In this document: piece by piece, positions 8,017 to 16,413 of the stretch
Position numbering within the stretch: position 1 is the first letter of the stretch
Layout: each line of letters opens with the position of its first letter
Origin: Pseudoxanthomonas sp.
Lineage (GTDB): Bacteria; Pseudomonadota; Gammaproteobacteria; Xanthomonadales; Xanthomonadaceae
DNA: 58,266 bases
Assembly: GCF_002863005.1 (NCBI RefSeq)
Contig: NZ_PKDG01000035.1
Span: 1-58,266 of the forward strand
Direction of reading: 5' to 3'
Notes under the pieces: generated by a model
Databases searched by the model: none
What the model saw: only the letters and a program-made list of their open reading frames with translations
What the model was told of the DNA's origin: nothing
Made by a program: the position numbers and the translations under genes

Positions 8017-9543
8017 TCAAGTCGCGATTTCGATGATGTCCGGGTTCCGGGACGCATATTCCATGGCATAGGCCAGTTCACCCGCGGTGTCGGCGTACAA
8101 CTGAAGCAGCGGCTGTCCGATGCCGACGTCAGCTCCCAGCATGACCTCCATGGTGACGCCGGCGGCCTTGGCCTCGGGCGCACCGGCCAACTTAGCGAGC
8201 TGGGCAATCTTGCGGTTGTTGATCTGGACGATCCTCCCAGCACGCGCCGCAGTCAGGGGCCGGATGTGCAAGGCCCTGGGCGGCTCGCGCATGCCGCCCT
8301 GCGCCTGGCAGATCCGCTGGAACTTCGTCCAGGCCTGACCGTCAGCCAAGGTGGCCAAGGCCAGCGCATAGCCTGCTCCTGGCTCTGCCGCGCCGCCGAT
8401 TTCGAGCGCGGCGCCGGCGAGCACTGCGGCCCGGTGCCGCAGATCGCCGGGCGCATCGGGTTTGTTCTGAAGGACGGCGAGAATATCGTGCGCTTCGAGG
8501 GCGGGGCCGATCCCTCGGCCCACCGGCTGGCTGCCGTCGGTGCGGATGCACGTCGCGGCCAACCCGAAGTGCGCGGCGACCGCGATCAGGCGGTCGCCCA
8601 GCCGATCTGCGGCTTCCTCCGTGCGGACCTTGGCGGTCGGCCCGACCGGGATATCGAGCACGACGTGATTGGAGCCCGCCGCGATCTTCTTGGACAGCAC
8701 GGAGGCGATCAATTGCCCCTCGGTGTCCACGTCCAGTTCCCGTTCCACGCGAACGAAGATGTCGTCGGCGGGACTGAGATGCACAGCACCGCCCCAGGCG
8801 ATGCAGCCGCCTTCCTGATCCACGACGCGCCGCATGGTGGCCAGGTCAAGATCCACAGGCGCCAATGTTTCCATGGTGTCGGCGGTGCCCGCCGGCGACG
8901 TGATCGCGCGCGATGAGGTCTTGGGCATCACCAGGCCGTGGGCTGCCACGATGGCGACGACGATCGGCGTGGTCCGGTTGCCTGGCAGTCCGCCGATGCA
9001 GTGCTTGTCCACCACCACCGGAGCGTTCCACGTCAGGCGCTCCCCGGCATCGATCATCGCGGCGGTCAGATCGACCGTTTCCTGTTCGTCCAGCGGCAGG
9101 GCCGCACTGGCCGTCAGGAACGCGGCTAGATGCACGTCCGTGTAGCGTCCCGCCGTCACGTCCGCGACGACGGCTTGCAGCGCGGCCGCATCGAGCCGAT
9201 GGCCATAGATCCGCCGTCGAACGCTGGCCAAGGAGTCCAGGGCGGGGGCATGGGAGACCTCAATGGGGGCGCCCTCGGCGACGCCCAGCCGTTCCCAGGC
9301 GGATTCGGAGAGTGCGGCTTCGCCTGGCGCAACCAGATCGCCATCGGCCTGATAGAGCACTGCCTGCACCTGTCGCCCACCGGCCGAAAGCAACACCTGC
9401 GATCGTGAGGCGAGTCCCTCGGCGCGGCACACGTGGCAATCCGTGCGCATGACCGCAATCGACTGGTGTTGGGCATAAAGCCCCAGGCGCCGAGCGCGTA
9501 GCGTCGGCGGCGAATCGGCCACCTGGGCATCACGCGCGTTCAT
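8017..9543 (-). CDS. AMP/thymidine phosphorylase family protein, 508 aa
   Basis: The protein contains the thymidine phosphorylase family signature SRAITSPAGTADTMET and the phosphate-binding DKHCIGGLPGNRTTPI, with an extra N-terminal domain of about 90 residues typical of the long AMP phosphorylase branch rather than DeoA. AMP phosphorylases split nucleoside 5'-monophosphates into a base and ribose 1,5-bisphosphate. Start ATG 9543 overlaps the beta-CASP hydrolase stop as ATGA; a longer open frame to 10050 merely runs antisense-like through that gene and is rejected. Its neighbours, a PRPP-synthetase homologue and a putative RNase, fit nucleotide recycling. Whether it prefers AMP or pyrimidine nucleosides cannot be told from sequence by eye. 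Confidence 0.75.
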   Translation of the reverse strand: MNARDAQVADSPPTLRARRLGLYAQHQSIAVMRTDCHVCRAEGLASRSQVLLSAGGRQVQAVLYQADGDLVAPGEAALSESAWERLGVAEGAPIEVSHAPALDSLASVRRRIYGHRLDAAALQAVVADVTAGRYTDVHLAAFLTASAALPLDEQETVDLTAAMIDAGERLTWNAPVVVDKHCIGGLPGNRTTPIVVAIVAAHGLVMPKTSSRAITSPAGTADTMETLAPVDLDLATMRRVVDQEGGCIAWGGAVHLSPADDIFVRVERELDVDTEGQLIASVLSKKIAAGSNHVVLDIPVGPTAKVRTEEAADRLGDRLIAVAAHFGLAATCIRTDGSQPVGRGIGPALEAHDILAVLQNKPDAPGDLRHRAAVLAGAALEIGGAAEPGAGYALALATLADGQAWTKFQRICQAQGGMREPPRALHIRPLTAARAGRIVQINNRKIAQLAKLAGAPEAKAAGVTMEVMLGADVGIGQPLLQLYADTAGELAYAMEYASRNPDIIEIAT

Positions 9544-10910
9544 AGTTCGAACACCTGCCCGAAGCGCGGCACCGAGACAGGCCAGCCGTTCTCCTTGTCG
9601 ATGCGTACGCGCAGCGCCTCGGAGGCCTCCGGTTCGCCATGCACGACGAAGATCCGCGAAGGCGCGTGCCGAAAACCGGAGAGCCAGCGCATCAGCTCGT
9701 TGGCATCGGCGTGCGCGGACAATTCCGGCAGGTTGGCGACCTGCGCATTGACCGGCACCCATTGACCGTGAATCCTGATTTCGCGCGTGCCTTGCAGCAT
9801 CGCCTGGCCGCGCGTCCCCGCGGCCTGGTAGCCGGCGAACAGGATCGTATTCTCGCGCCTGGGCGCGAACGCTGCGAGATGGTGCAGCACGCGACCGCCC
9901 GTCGCCATGCCGCTGGCCGAGATGACGACCTTGGGGAATCGGCTGGCGGTGATCTGTTTGGATTCCTCGACCTCGCGTGTATACGTGGCGATCCCGCAGG
10001 CGGCATGGCAGATCTCGGCGGGCAGGCGGTGGTCGGCGAGGTGATCGCACAACAGCTCGCTGGCGTTGATCGCCATCGGACTGTCCAGATAGATGGGCAC
10101 CGAACCCAGGCGCCCGGCCTGGCGCAGCTTCCAGAGGTGATAGAGCAGCAGCTGCGCCCGGCCCACCGCGAAGGCGGGAATGACCACCGTACCGCCGCGG
10201 CCGACCGTTGTCTCGATGACCGCCCCGAGTGCCTCGGCGGCATCGCTCGGGGCATGGGTCCGGTTGCCGTAGGTGGACTCGATCACCACGTAGTCGGCTT
10301 CGGTCACGGGCTGCGGATCGAACAGCATCGGGTCGTCGTAGCGTCCCAGGTCGCCCGAGAACACGATGCGCTTGCCGCCCCAGTCGATCTCCACGGTCGC
10401 AGCGCCCAGAATGTGCCCGGCGTAGCGGAACGTCAGTGTCGCGCCGTCGGGAAGCGCGAATGGCTTGCCGAAGGGCACGTTGGAGAACTGCTTGAGCGCG
10501 CGCTCGGCATCCTGCACGGTGTACAGCGGCAGCGCGGGCTTGTGCTTGCTGAAGCCCTTGCGATTGGCGTACTCGGCATCCTTCTCCTGCAGATGGCCGC
10601 TGTCCTTTAGGATCAGTTCGGCCACGTCGCGGGTTGCGGCGGTTGCGTAGATGCGTCCGCGAAAGCCGTCGCGCACGAGCCGGGGAATGTAGCCAGAATG
10701 GTCGAGGTGTGCATGCGTCAAGACCACTGCATCGAGCTCCTTCGGCGCGATCGGCAATGGCTCCCAGTTCAACTCACGCAGGTTCTTCAGGCCCTGGAAC
10801 AGGCCGCAATCGACCAGGATGTGTTTTCCGTTGTGGCTCAGCAGGTGCTTGGAGCCGGTGACGGTGCCAGCACCGCCGAACGAGGTGAGATGCAAGATGG
10901 TGCTCCTCAA
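9540..10910 (-). CDS. MBL-fold beta-CASP hydrolase (RNase/exonuclease-like), 456 aa
   Basis: The metallo-beta-lactamase motif THAHLDHSG (residues about 64-72), the motif ESTYGNRTH and the beta-CASP region with SGMATGGR and SAHADANELM identify the CPSF73/RNase J-like exonuclease group, which bind two zinc ions and cut RNA. Translation probably starts at TTG 10910, which overlaps the stop of the upstream PRPP-synthetase-like gene (TTGA), as all genes in this operon do. An internal TTG five codons later is possible. With AMP phosphorylase and PRPP-synthetase-like neighbours it may supply nucleotides from RNA, but no substrate is proven. Confidence 0.8.
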   Translation of the reverse strand: MRSTILHLTSFGGAGTVTGSKHLLSHNGKHILVDCGLFQGLKNLRELNWEPLPIAPKELDAVVLTHAHLDHSGYIPRLVRDGFRGRIYATAATRDVAELILKDSGHLQEKDAEYANRKGFSKHKPALPLYTVQDAERALKQFSNVPFGKPFALPDGATLTFRYAGHILGAATVEIDWGGKRIVFSGDLGRYDDPMLFDPQPVTEADYVVIESTYGNRTHAPSDAAEALGAVIETTVGRGGTVVIPAFAVGRAQLLLYHLWKLRQAGRLGSVPIYLDSPMAINASELLCDHLADHRLPAEICHAACGIATYTREVEESKQITASRFPKVVISASGMATGGRVLHHLAAFAPRRENTILFAGYQAAGTRGQAMLQGTREIRIHGQWVPVNAQVANLPELSAHADANELMRWLSGFRHAPSRIFVVHGEPEASEALRVRIDKENGWPVSVPRFGQVFEL

Positions 10911-11905
10911 GATGTGGAGGGGGCAGTAAAGGAATCGGCATCCAACGGGTCGATGTCATCGAGAGGTTCGGGTGGACGGCGATGGCGCACGAGGCGGGCC
11001 TCTGCCTCAGGAGAGGCGGCAAGGAACTGCGCGATCAGGGGAGCCAGTGCAATCGCATTGCTCTGATGACGCACGGCATCGGTGGAGACGATGCGGCTGC
11101 ATAGCTGCGCGAGTTGTGGATAGGCATCCTCGGCGAAGATGGCATGCACCACAGCGACCACGGGCAGCGCGAAGCCTTGCTGAGGCAGCTGCCGCGCGGC
11201 CTCGATCAGCGTGCGTCCGGAGGACGCAATGTCATCGACCAGCACGGGCTGGCGATCGCGCCAGGCGGACAGGTCGGACAATGCGACCTCGACATTGCGG
11301 TCGCCGTGGCGGATCTTGCGCAGGACTGCATGGGGTGCGCCGATGCGCTGGGCGATGGCCGCCACCCACTGCTCACTTTCCTCGTCCGGACCGATCACCA
11401 ACGGCCTTTCCACCTCGCCGGTGATCCAGTCGGCCAGCAGCGGAGCGGCATGAAGGGTGTCGGCGGGCACGGTGTAGAGCGCCGACAGCGCCGGGTAACG
11501 GTGCAGATGGGGATCGACCGTTACCAGGCGGTCGAAGCTCGACGACACGAGACGGGCAAAGCTCCGGGAGGTGATCGCTTCTCCGGGGTGGAAGCGGCGA
11601 TCCTGCCGCATGTAGGCCAGGTAAGGTGCGACTAGGATCACGTCGCGGGCACCGAGGTCGCGGGCGGCGTCGGCGGCGAAGACAAGCGACAGGAAGCCGG
11701 GATCGGGCTGGGCCAGGGTCTGCACGAGGACGACCGACTTGTCCGCCACCTCCGCGGCGATGCGCACGTAGCTTTCGCCGTCGGGGAATCGCCGGGTTTC
11801 CAGCTCTCCCAGCTCCCACCTTCCAGCGACCGCCAACTGGCGGGCGAATGCTTCGTTGCCGGGAAGGGGAAGGATCACTCGGCTGGAGGAATCTGTCGTA
11901 GTCAT
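10907..11905 (-). CDS. Ribose-phosphate pyrophosphokinase-like protein, 332 aa
   Basis: The PRPP-binding loop VLVDDIASSGRTL (about residues 222-234), the N-terminal FPDGESYVRI and the ATP-region YLAYMRQDRRFHPGEAI match ribose-phosphate diphosphokinases, which make PRPP from ribose 5-phosphate and ATP. The sequence is divergent from housekeeping Prs (no standard flexible loop, extra acidic C-terminal tail), so this is an accessory paralogue. The ATG overlaps the P-type ATPase stop as ATGA. Next to an AMP phosphorylase its role could be conversion of ribose phosphates back to PRPP. Confidence 0.8.
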   Translation of the reverse strand: MTTTDSSSRVILPLPGNEAFARQLAVAGRWELGELETRRFPDGESYVRIAAEVADKSVVLVQTLAQPDPGFLSLVFAADAARDLGARDVILVAPYLAYMRQDRRFHPGEAITSRSFARLVSSSFDRLVTVDPHLHRYPALSALYTVPADTLHAAPLLADWITGEVERPLVIGPDEESEQWVAAIAQRIGAPHAVLRKIRHGDRNVEVALSDLSAWRDRQPVLVDDIASSGRTLIEAARQLPQQGFALPVVAVVHAIFAEDAYPQLAQLCSRIVSTDAVRHQSNAIALAPLIAQFLAASPEAEARLVRHRRPPEPLDDIDPLDADSFTAPSTS

Positions 11906-13992
11906 GTTTGTCGCCTGTAGAAACGGAGAAGCTGGGCATTGATGGCGACGATCACCGTGCTGGCCGACATGAAGACGGCGGCGATGGCAGGCGTCATCAG
12001 GAAGCCCGTACCGAAGGTGATGCCCGCCGCCATGGGCACCGCAATCGTGTTGTAGCCGGTCGCCCAGATCAGGTTCTGCACCATCTTGCGGTAAGTGGCG
12101 CGAGACAGGCCAAGGATGGCGCCGACATCGCGCGGATCGCTGCGCACGAGCACGACGTCGGCCGACTCCACGGCGACGTCGGTGCCCGCGCCGATGGCCA
12201 CGCCCAGGTCGGCCTGGACCAGCGCCGGGGCGTCGTTTACGCCATCGCCCACCATGGCGACCGATAGCCCGCGGGCCTGAAGCTCCTGGATCTTCTGCGA
12301 CTTCTGATCCGGGAGCACCTCGGCGAAGTACTCCGAGATCCCAAGTTCCTTGGACACCGATTCGGCCACGCCTCGGGCATCACCTGTCAGCATCACCGAG
12401 CGAATCCCCAGCCGGGTCAATTCGGCGATGGCATCCCGGGATTCGGACCGAACGATATCGGCAAGCGCGAACAGTGCGCGCGGCTGACCATCGCGTTCGA
12501 GTACGACGACGGTCTTGCCTGCCGATTCGAGCTGTCCCAGCCGCTCGTGGGTAATGGCGTTGCCCTGGCGGGCCAGATGACCTGGGCTGACGATGCGCAC
12601 GCGCTCGTCGCCCACGTTGGCTACGATGCCTTCGCCGGTGATGTTGCGCACGTCGCTGGCCTTGGGGATGGGGATGTCGCGGCGCTTTGCCTCGGCCACG
12701 ATGCCATGGGCGATGGGATGTTCCGACTGGCTCTCGGCCGCCGCGGCGAAGGCCAACTCCTGGCGCTCATCGCCCTCCTGCAGCATCACGATGTCGCTGA
12801 CCCCGAATCGTCCCTCGGTCAGCGTGCCCGTCTTGTCGAACACGACCGCATCCAGTCGGCGCGCGCGCTCGAACGCGGCCCGGTCACGGATCAGCAGGCC
12901 GTTGCTCGCGCTCAGCGACGTGCTGACCGCGACCACCAGCGGCACCGCCAGGCCCAGGGCATGCGGGCAGGCGACGACCATGACGGTGACCATGCGCTCG
13001 ATGGCGAAGTTGAGCGGCGCGTCGAGCACCAGCCACCAGACCAGCAGCGTGCCGACGCCCACGGCCAAGGCGATGTAGGTCAGCCAGGCGGCAGCGCGGT
13101 TGGCGATGTCCTGCGTGCGCGAGCGGGTCTGCTGCGCCTTCTTGACCAGGTCGATCACCTGCGACAGATACGTGGCATCGCCGGTTGCGGTGACGCGTAT
13201 GGTGACGGCGTTCGCGCCGTTGATGGCCCCGCCGATCGCGGTGGCACCGACTCCTTTGGCGACCGGGCGGGATTCGCCGGTGAGCATGGCTTCGTTGAAG
13301 TCCGAGGAGCCCTCGGTGATCTCCCCGTCCACCGGCACCTTGGCGCCGGGACGGACGATCACGCGGTCGCCCGGCTGCAGTGCGCTGATCGGGACGTCGT
13401 GCAGGCTGCCATCGGCATCGATGCGGGTGGCACTGTCGGGCAACAGCTTGACCAGTTCCTCCAGGGCACGCGACGCCCCCATGACCGAGCGCATCTCGAC
13501 CCAGTGGCCCAGCAGCATGATCGCGATCAGCGTCACCAGTTCCCAGTAGAACTCCTGCCCGGGAAAGCCGAAGGTCACTGCCACCGAGAAGATGTAGGCG
13601 GCCGAAATGGCCAACGCGATCAGCGTCATCATCCCGGGCTGACGCTTGCGCAGTTCGGAGACGACGCCGACCAGGAAGGGCCAGCCGCCGTAGAGATAGG
13701 CGACGGTCGACAGGGCGAACAGGAGGTAACGATCGCCTGTGAATGCCAACGCCTCGCCCAGGCCGAGCGCGTGCTGGATCATGGGCGACAGCGCGAGGAC
13801 AAACGGGGTCAGCAGCAGCGTGACCCAGAAGCGTCTGCGGAAGTCGGCGACCATGGCGCCATGGTCGTGGCCGGCATGGCCTGCGTGACTCGAACCGGCG
13901 GCGCTTACGACTGCGCCGGTGCCGGGTGGAGACGCATGGACGTGTGCGCCGTGATCGTGCTGGTGGTGTGCGTGCGGGTCATGGTGACTCAT
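11902..13992 (-). CDS. copB: Copper-translocating P-type ATPase, CPH (P1B-3) class, 696 aa
   Basis: The ATPase lacks HMA domains and starts with a His-rich tail (HHDPHAHHQHDHGAHVH). It has eight predicted membrane helices, the actuator motif MLTGESRPV, the transmembrane metal motif CPHALGLAVP, the phosphorylation motif DKTGTLTEG (around residue 385), SEHPIAHGI and the hinge GDGVNDAPAL. CPH is diagnostic of the P1B-3 group, which exports Cu(II)/Ag/Cu(I). The name CopB in the enterococcal sense is different from the outer-membrane CopB at 3356. It overlaps both neighbours by four bases, placing it in the middle of a translationally coupled operon with DUF2933 and ICMT-like genes, a combination seen in other copper islands. 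Confidence 0.9.
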   Translation of the reverse strand: MSHHDPHAHHQHDHGAHVHASPPGTGAVVSAAGSSHAGHAGHDHGAMVADFRRRFWVTLLLTPFVLALSPMIQHALGLGEALAFTGDRYLLFALSTVAYLYGGWPFLVGVVSELRKRQPGMMTLIALAISAAYIFSVAVTFGFPGQEFYWELVTLIAIMLLGHWVEMRSVMGASRALEELVKLLPDSATRIDADGSLHDVPISALQPGDRVIVRPGAKVPVDGEITEGSSDFNEAMLTGESRPVAKGVGATAIGGAINGANAVTIRVTATGDATYLSQVIDLVKKAQQTRSRTQDIANRAAAWLTYIALAVGVGTLLVWWLVLDAPLNFAIERMVTVMVVACPHALGLAVPLVVAVSTSLSASNGLLIRDRAAFERARRLDAVVFDKTGTLTEGRFGVSDIVMLQEGDERQELAFAAAAESQSEHPIAHGIVAEAKRRDIPIPKASDVRNITGEGIVANVGDERVRIVSPGHLARQGNAITHERLGQLESAGKTVVVLERDGQPRALFALADIVRSESRDAIAELTRLGIRSVMLTGDARGVAESVSKELGISEYFAEVLPDQKSQKIQELQARGLSVAMVGDGVNDAPALVQADLGVAIGAGTDVAVESADVVLVRSDPRDVGAILGLSRATYRKMVQNLIWATGYNTIAVPMAAGITFGTGFLMTPAIAAVFMSASTVIVAINAQLLRFYRRQT

Positions 13993-14654
13993 TCGATCTG
14001 GCCTTCTCTATTGTTGAACAAGCGCCCAAGCCGCGGCACGAATGCAGGCACGTCGCTCGCGTAGCGTCGATACTGATCCCCGAACGTCGCTTCGACCTCG
14101 CGCTCCTCCCGCTTGGCGAGCCGCCAGTACATGACCAGCAGAATCGGCAGCATCACGCCCGTCACGAGTGTGGGCCATTGCAGGAAGAATCCGATCAGCA
14201 CCAGGATGAAGCCCACGTACTGCGGATGCCGCACATGGGCGTACGGCCCGGTGGTGGCAAGCGATCCGGCGCGTTGAGCCTCGTGCAACACCCGCCAGCC
14301 GGCGGCGATCAGCCAGAACCCGCTGCCGATCAGCATGTAACTGGCCAGGTGGAACGGATTGAGATGAGGATCTCCCGACCAACCGAAGAGTGCGGGCCAG
14401 ATGTGGCCGGCGTCGTGGGACAGCGGGTCCAGTCCCGGGAAACGATTGCCCACCCAACCCGCCAACAGGTAGAGCGTCAGCGGAAAGCCGTACATTTCCA
14501 CGAACAGGGCGACGATGAAGGCGGAAAACGCGCCCAGCGAGCGCCAGTCGCGCGCCGTCGTCGGCTTGAAGAAGCTCAGGGCGAACAGAATGAAGATGCC
14601 GGCGTTCACCAGCGCCAGAAACCAGAGGCCGTAGGCGGGCGGGTTACCGGTCAT
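13989..14654 (-). CDS. Isoprenylcysteine-methyltransferase-like membrane protein, 221 aa
   Basis: The protein has about five hydrophobic helices and the C-terminal methyltransferase region of the ICMT/PEMT superfamily: GPYAHVRHPQYVGFIL followed by REEREVEATFGDQYRRYASDVP. Such proteins bind S-adenosylmethionine at the membrane; in bacteria their substrates are mostly unknown and they often accompany heavy-metal P-type ATPases. The ATG at 14654 overlaps the end of the DUF2933 gene by 11 bases and gives the usual family length; a GTG-type start at 14690 would add a basic tail read within that gene. It overlaps the P-ATPase start as ATGA. Confidence 0.8.
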   Translation of the reverse strand: MTGNPPAYGLWFLALVNAGIFILFALSFFKPTTARDWRSLGAFSAFIVALFVEMYGFPLTLYLLAGWVGNRFPGLDPLSHDAGHIWPALFGWSGDPHLNPFHLASYMLIGSGFWLIAAGWRVLHEAQRAGSLATTGPYAHVRHPQYVGFILVLIGFFLQWPTLVTGVMLPILLVMYWRLAKREEREVEATFGDQYRRYASDVPAFVPRLGRLFNNREGQIE

Positions 14655-14889
14655 CGCGGTCGCCCTCCTCCCGATGCGTCTGGTGGCCACCGTGACCGCC
14701 GTGACCGCGGTGCAGGAAGAAGTGCATGCCGATGCAGATCACCAGGGGCAGCAAGAGGGGGAGCGCACCGAGTACGTGCGCCCGGTGCTCCAGCCACAGG
14801 AAGAGTCCCGCGATAAAGAGAAAGACGCACAGGGTCAGGACGGCGGGGCTGCGCCAACCGCCTCGCTTCCGATCAGGAATTTCGCTCAT
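14644..14889 (-). CDS. DUF2933 small membrane protein, 81 aa
   Basis: Two adjacent membrane helices (about residues 16-32 and 39-56) are followed by a His/Gly-rich cytoplasmic or periplasmic tail (HRGHGGHGGHQTHREE). This layout fits DUF2933 proteins, which are typically the first gene of copper or heavy-metal ATPase operons and may hand metal to the pump. It is the promoter-proximal gene of the leftward seven-gene operon; a palindrome at 14987-15004 lies 98 bases upstream of its start. Confidence 0.75.
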   Translation of the reverse strand: MSEIPDRKRGGWRSPAVLTLCVFLFIAGLFLWLEHRAHVLGALPLLLPLVICIGMHFFLHRGHGGHGGHQTHREEGDRDDR

Positions 14890-14986
14890 CTCGATGCTCC
14901 AGGACGCCAGTTAAGAATGGACGGGACAATTGGCGAAGATGCGTCCTGAGCGTAGAAAGGCGTCGCTGTCGGGTCAGTTACGCGTC

Positions 14987-15004
14987 GATTACATTCATGT
15001 AATC
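14987..15004. promoter_or_regulatory. Palindromic operator GATTAC-N6-GTAATC (copy 1)
   Basis: GATTAC ATTCAT GTAATC is a perfect 6-bp-arm dyad with a 6-base spacer, in the gap between the leftward DUF2933/P-ATPase operon and a rightward pseudogene. An identical-architecture dyad occurs at 15605-15622 before the response-regulator gene. The shared sequence and spacing, and similarity to CopR/CusR-type sites, make it the likely target of the response regulator at 15733. Confidence 0.7.
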
Positions 15005-15111
15005 ACCACGTCATCGCGTGGCAGATGGCGGCTTGCAATGTAGGCAGCAAGCATCCTGGCTTACCGACCTGGTCGGGTCGGCGCTCGAAGCCGTTGTGGA
15101 GATTGGACGCG

Positions 15112-15547
15112 ATGAAGCAGCACGTTGTCGATCGGAGGGACGTGCTGAGCGGCATCCTGCTCCTAGCGCTCGGCCTCCTCACCATGGGAACTGCGGTGTT
15201 CTTCCTAGTGTTGCGCCCCGCGCTTCTGCCCGAGGATATCCGGCACACCGGTATCGATCCGGGCACGTTGGCTCACGGCGTTCCTGGAATGGCTCGGCAC
15301 CGTGTTCCGCGCTTGGGGCGCTTCATTGCCGGATTGGGCGTCCTGCTGCTGGGGAGTGGAGGCTTCCTGCTCTCCGGCCGGGCGCGATTGCCTGTACTGG
15401 GCCACGGCAATAGGCGCCCTCGTCGCGTTTGGGCGCTTCCTGTTCAGCAATATCCTCCTGGATTCGGATTTCCTCTGGTTCATTTCGGCCCTGTTCGCGT
15501 TGGCCGCCGCAACCGCGATCAGCCTGCTGCTGAGGCGCGGACGCTGA
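15112..15547 (+). pseudogene. Small membrane protein, frameshifted
   Basis: The frame starting at ATG 15112 (MKQHVVDRRDVLSGILLLAL) encodes a first membrane helix and then continues coherently only if the frame is changed three times: to the +1 frame near 15277 (AFLEWLGTVFRAWG), back near 15320 (GRFIAGLGVLLLG), and to +1 again near 15395, reaching LYWATAIGALVAFGRFLF, SALFALAAATAISLLLRRGR and a TGA at 15545. The pieces together form a plausible four-helix protein of about 145 aa of unknown function. Three shifts within 120 bases suggest a pseudogene or a poorly sequenced segment. It sits between the two GATTAC palindromes. Confidence 0.55.
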
Positions 15548-15604
15548 CGCGATTGTTTGGCATTCACTCGTTCAAGGCCGCTCCGGCCCAAATGGTGACG
15601 AAAT

Positions 15605-15622
15605 GATTACCAATATGTAATC
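15605..15622. promoter_or_regulatory. Palindromic operator GATTAC-N6-GTAATC (copy 2)
   Basis: GATTAC CAATAT GTAATC repeats the dyad at 14987 with the same arms and spacer length. It lies 111 bases upstream of the response-regulator ATG, a position suitable for autoregulation of the two-component operon. Confidence 0.7.
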
Positions 15623-15732
15623 TTTGCGTCATCCTTATGGCAGCTTCGCCTCGATAGATTCCAGTGACCCATCATGATCCATCCGTCGTGGCGGGGGCCG
15701 GAAGCACGAACGAGTGCGGGCATAGGGCTGAC

Positions 15733-16413
15733 ATGAAACTTCTGGTTGTCGAAGACGAGCACAAGACGGCGGACTACGTCCGTCAAGGACTGATGGAGGC
15801 CGGGTTCGTCGTCGACTTGGCGCGCGATGGGCCCGACGGCCTGCATATGGCCACGACCGAGCATTACGACCTGATCGTGCTCGACGTCATGTTGCCGGGC
15901 ATGGATGGGCGGAAAATCCTGCAAACCATCCGGGCGGCCGGCAACCAGGTGCCGGTGCTGTTCCTGACCGCTCGCAGCAGCGTCGACGATCGCGTCCAGG
16001 GATTGGAGTTGGGCGCCGACGACTACTTGGTCAAGCCGTTCGTGTTCTCGGAACTGCTCGCACGCGTCCGGACGTTGTTGCGCAGAGGGGGTTCGCCTAT
16101 TCCGCACGATCGCATCCAGATTGCGGATCTGGAGTTGGATCTGGCGCGCCGTCGTGCCACGAGGGCCGGGCAGCGTATCAACCTGACCAGCAAGGAGTTC
16201 GCCTTGCTCGAACTGCTGGCGCGTCGCCAAGGCGAAGTGCTGCCGCGTTCGCTGATCGCCTCGCAGGTCTGGGACATGAATTTCGACAGCGACACCAACG
16301 TCATCGACGTCGCGATCCGACGGCTGCGCGCCAAAATCGACGACAGCTTCGAGCCCAAGCTCATCCAGACCGTACGTGGCATGGGCTACACGCTGGACCT
16401 GCCGGATGCCTGA
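15733..16413 (+). CDS. Heavy-metal response regulator, OmpR/PhoB family (CopR/CusR type)
   Basis: A receiver domain with the acidic pair VVEDE, the phosphoacceptor D51 in [14 protein letters not shown] in FLTARSS and K in YLVKPF is joined to a winged-helix OmpR domain ([25 protein letters not shown] ... IRRLRAKID). The family controls copper, silver or zinc efflux genes. ATG 15733 gives the normal 226-aa length and the standard MKLLVVEDE start; an in-frame ATG at 15664 would add an unusual tail. The stop overlaps the kinase gene by eight bases. The two GATTAC dyads are its probable targets, so it likely controls its own operon and the P-ATPase operon. Confidence 0.9.
   Translation: MKLLVVEDEHKTADYVRQGLMEAGFVVDLARDGPDGLHMATTEHYDLIVLDVMLPGMDGRKILQTIRAAGNQVPVLFLTARSSVDDRVQGLELGADDYLVKPFVFSELLARVRTLLRRGGSPIPHDRIQIADLELDLARRRATRAGQRINLTSKEFALLELLARRQGEVLPRSLIASQVWDMNFDSDTNVIDVAIRRLRAKIDDSFEPKLIQTVRGMGYTLDLPDA

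Noticed and set aside
9544..10050. N-terminal extension of the phosphorylase to 10050
   Set aside because: The extension overlaps the beta-CASP gene and is Arg-rich non-domain sequence; ATG 9543 overlaps the upstream stop as in the rest of the operon.
12547..14064. 505-codon frame opposite the copper P-ATPase
   Set aside because: Shadow frame; the P-ATPase motifs on the - strand are complete.
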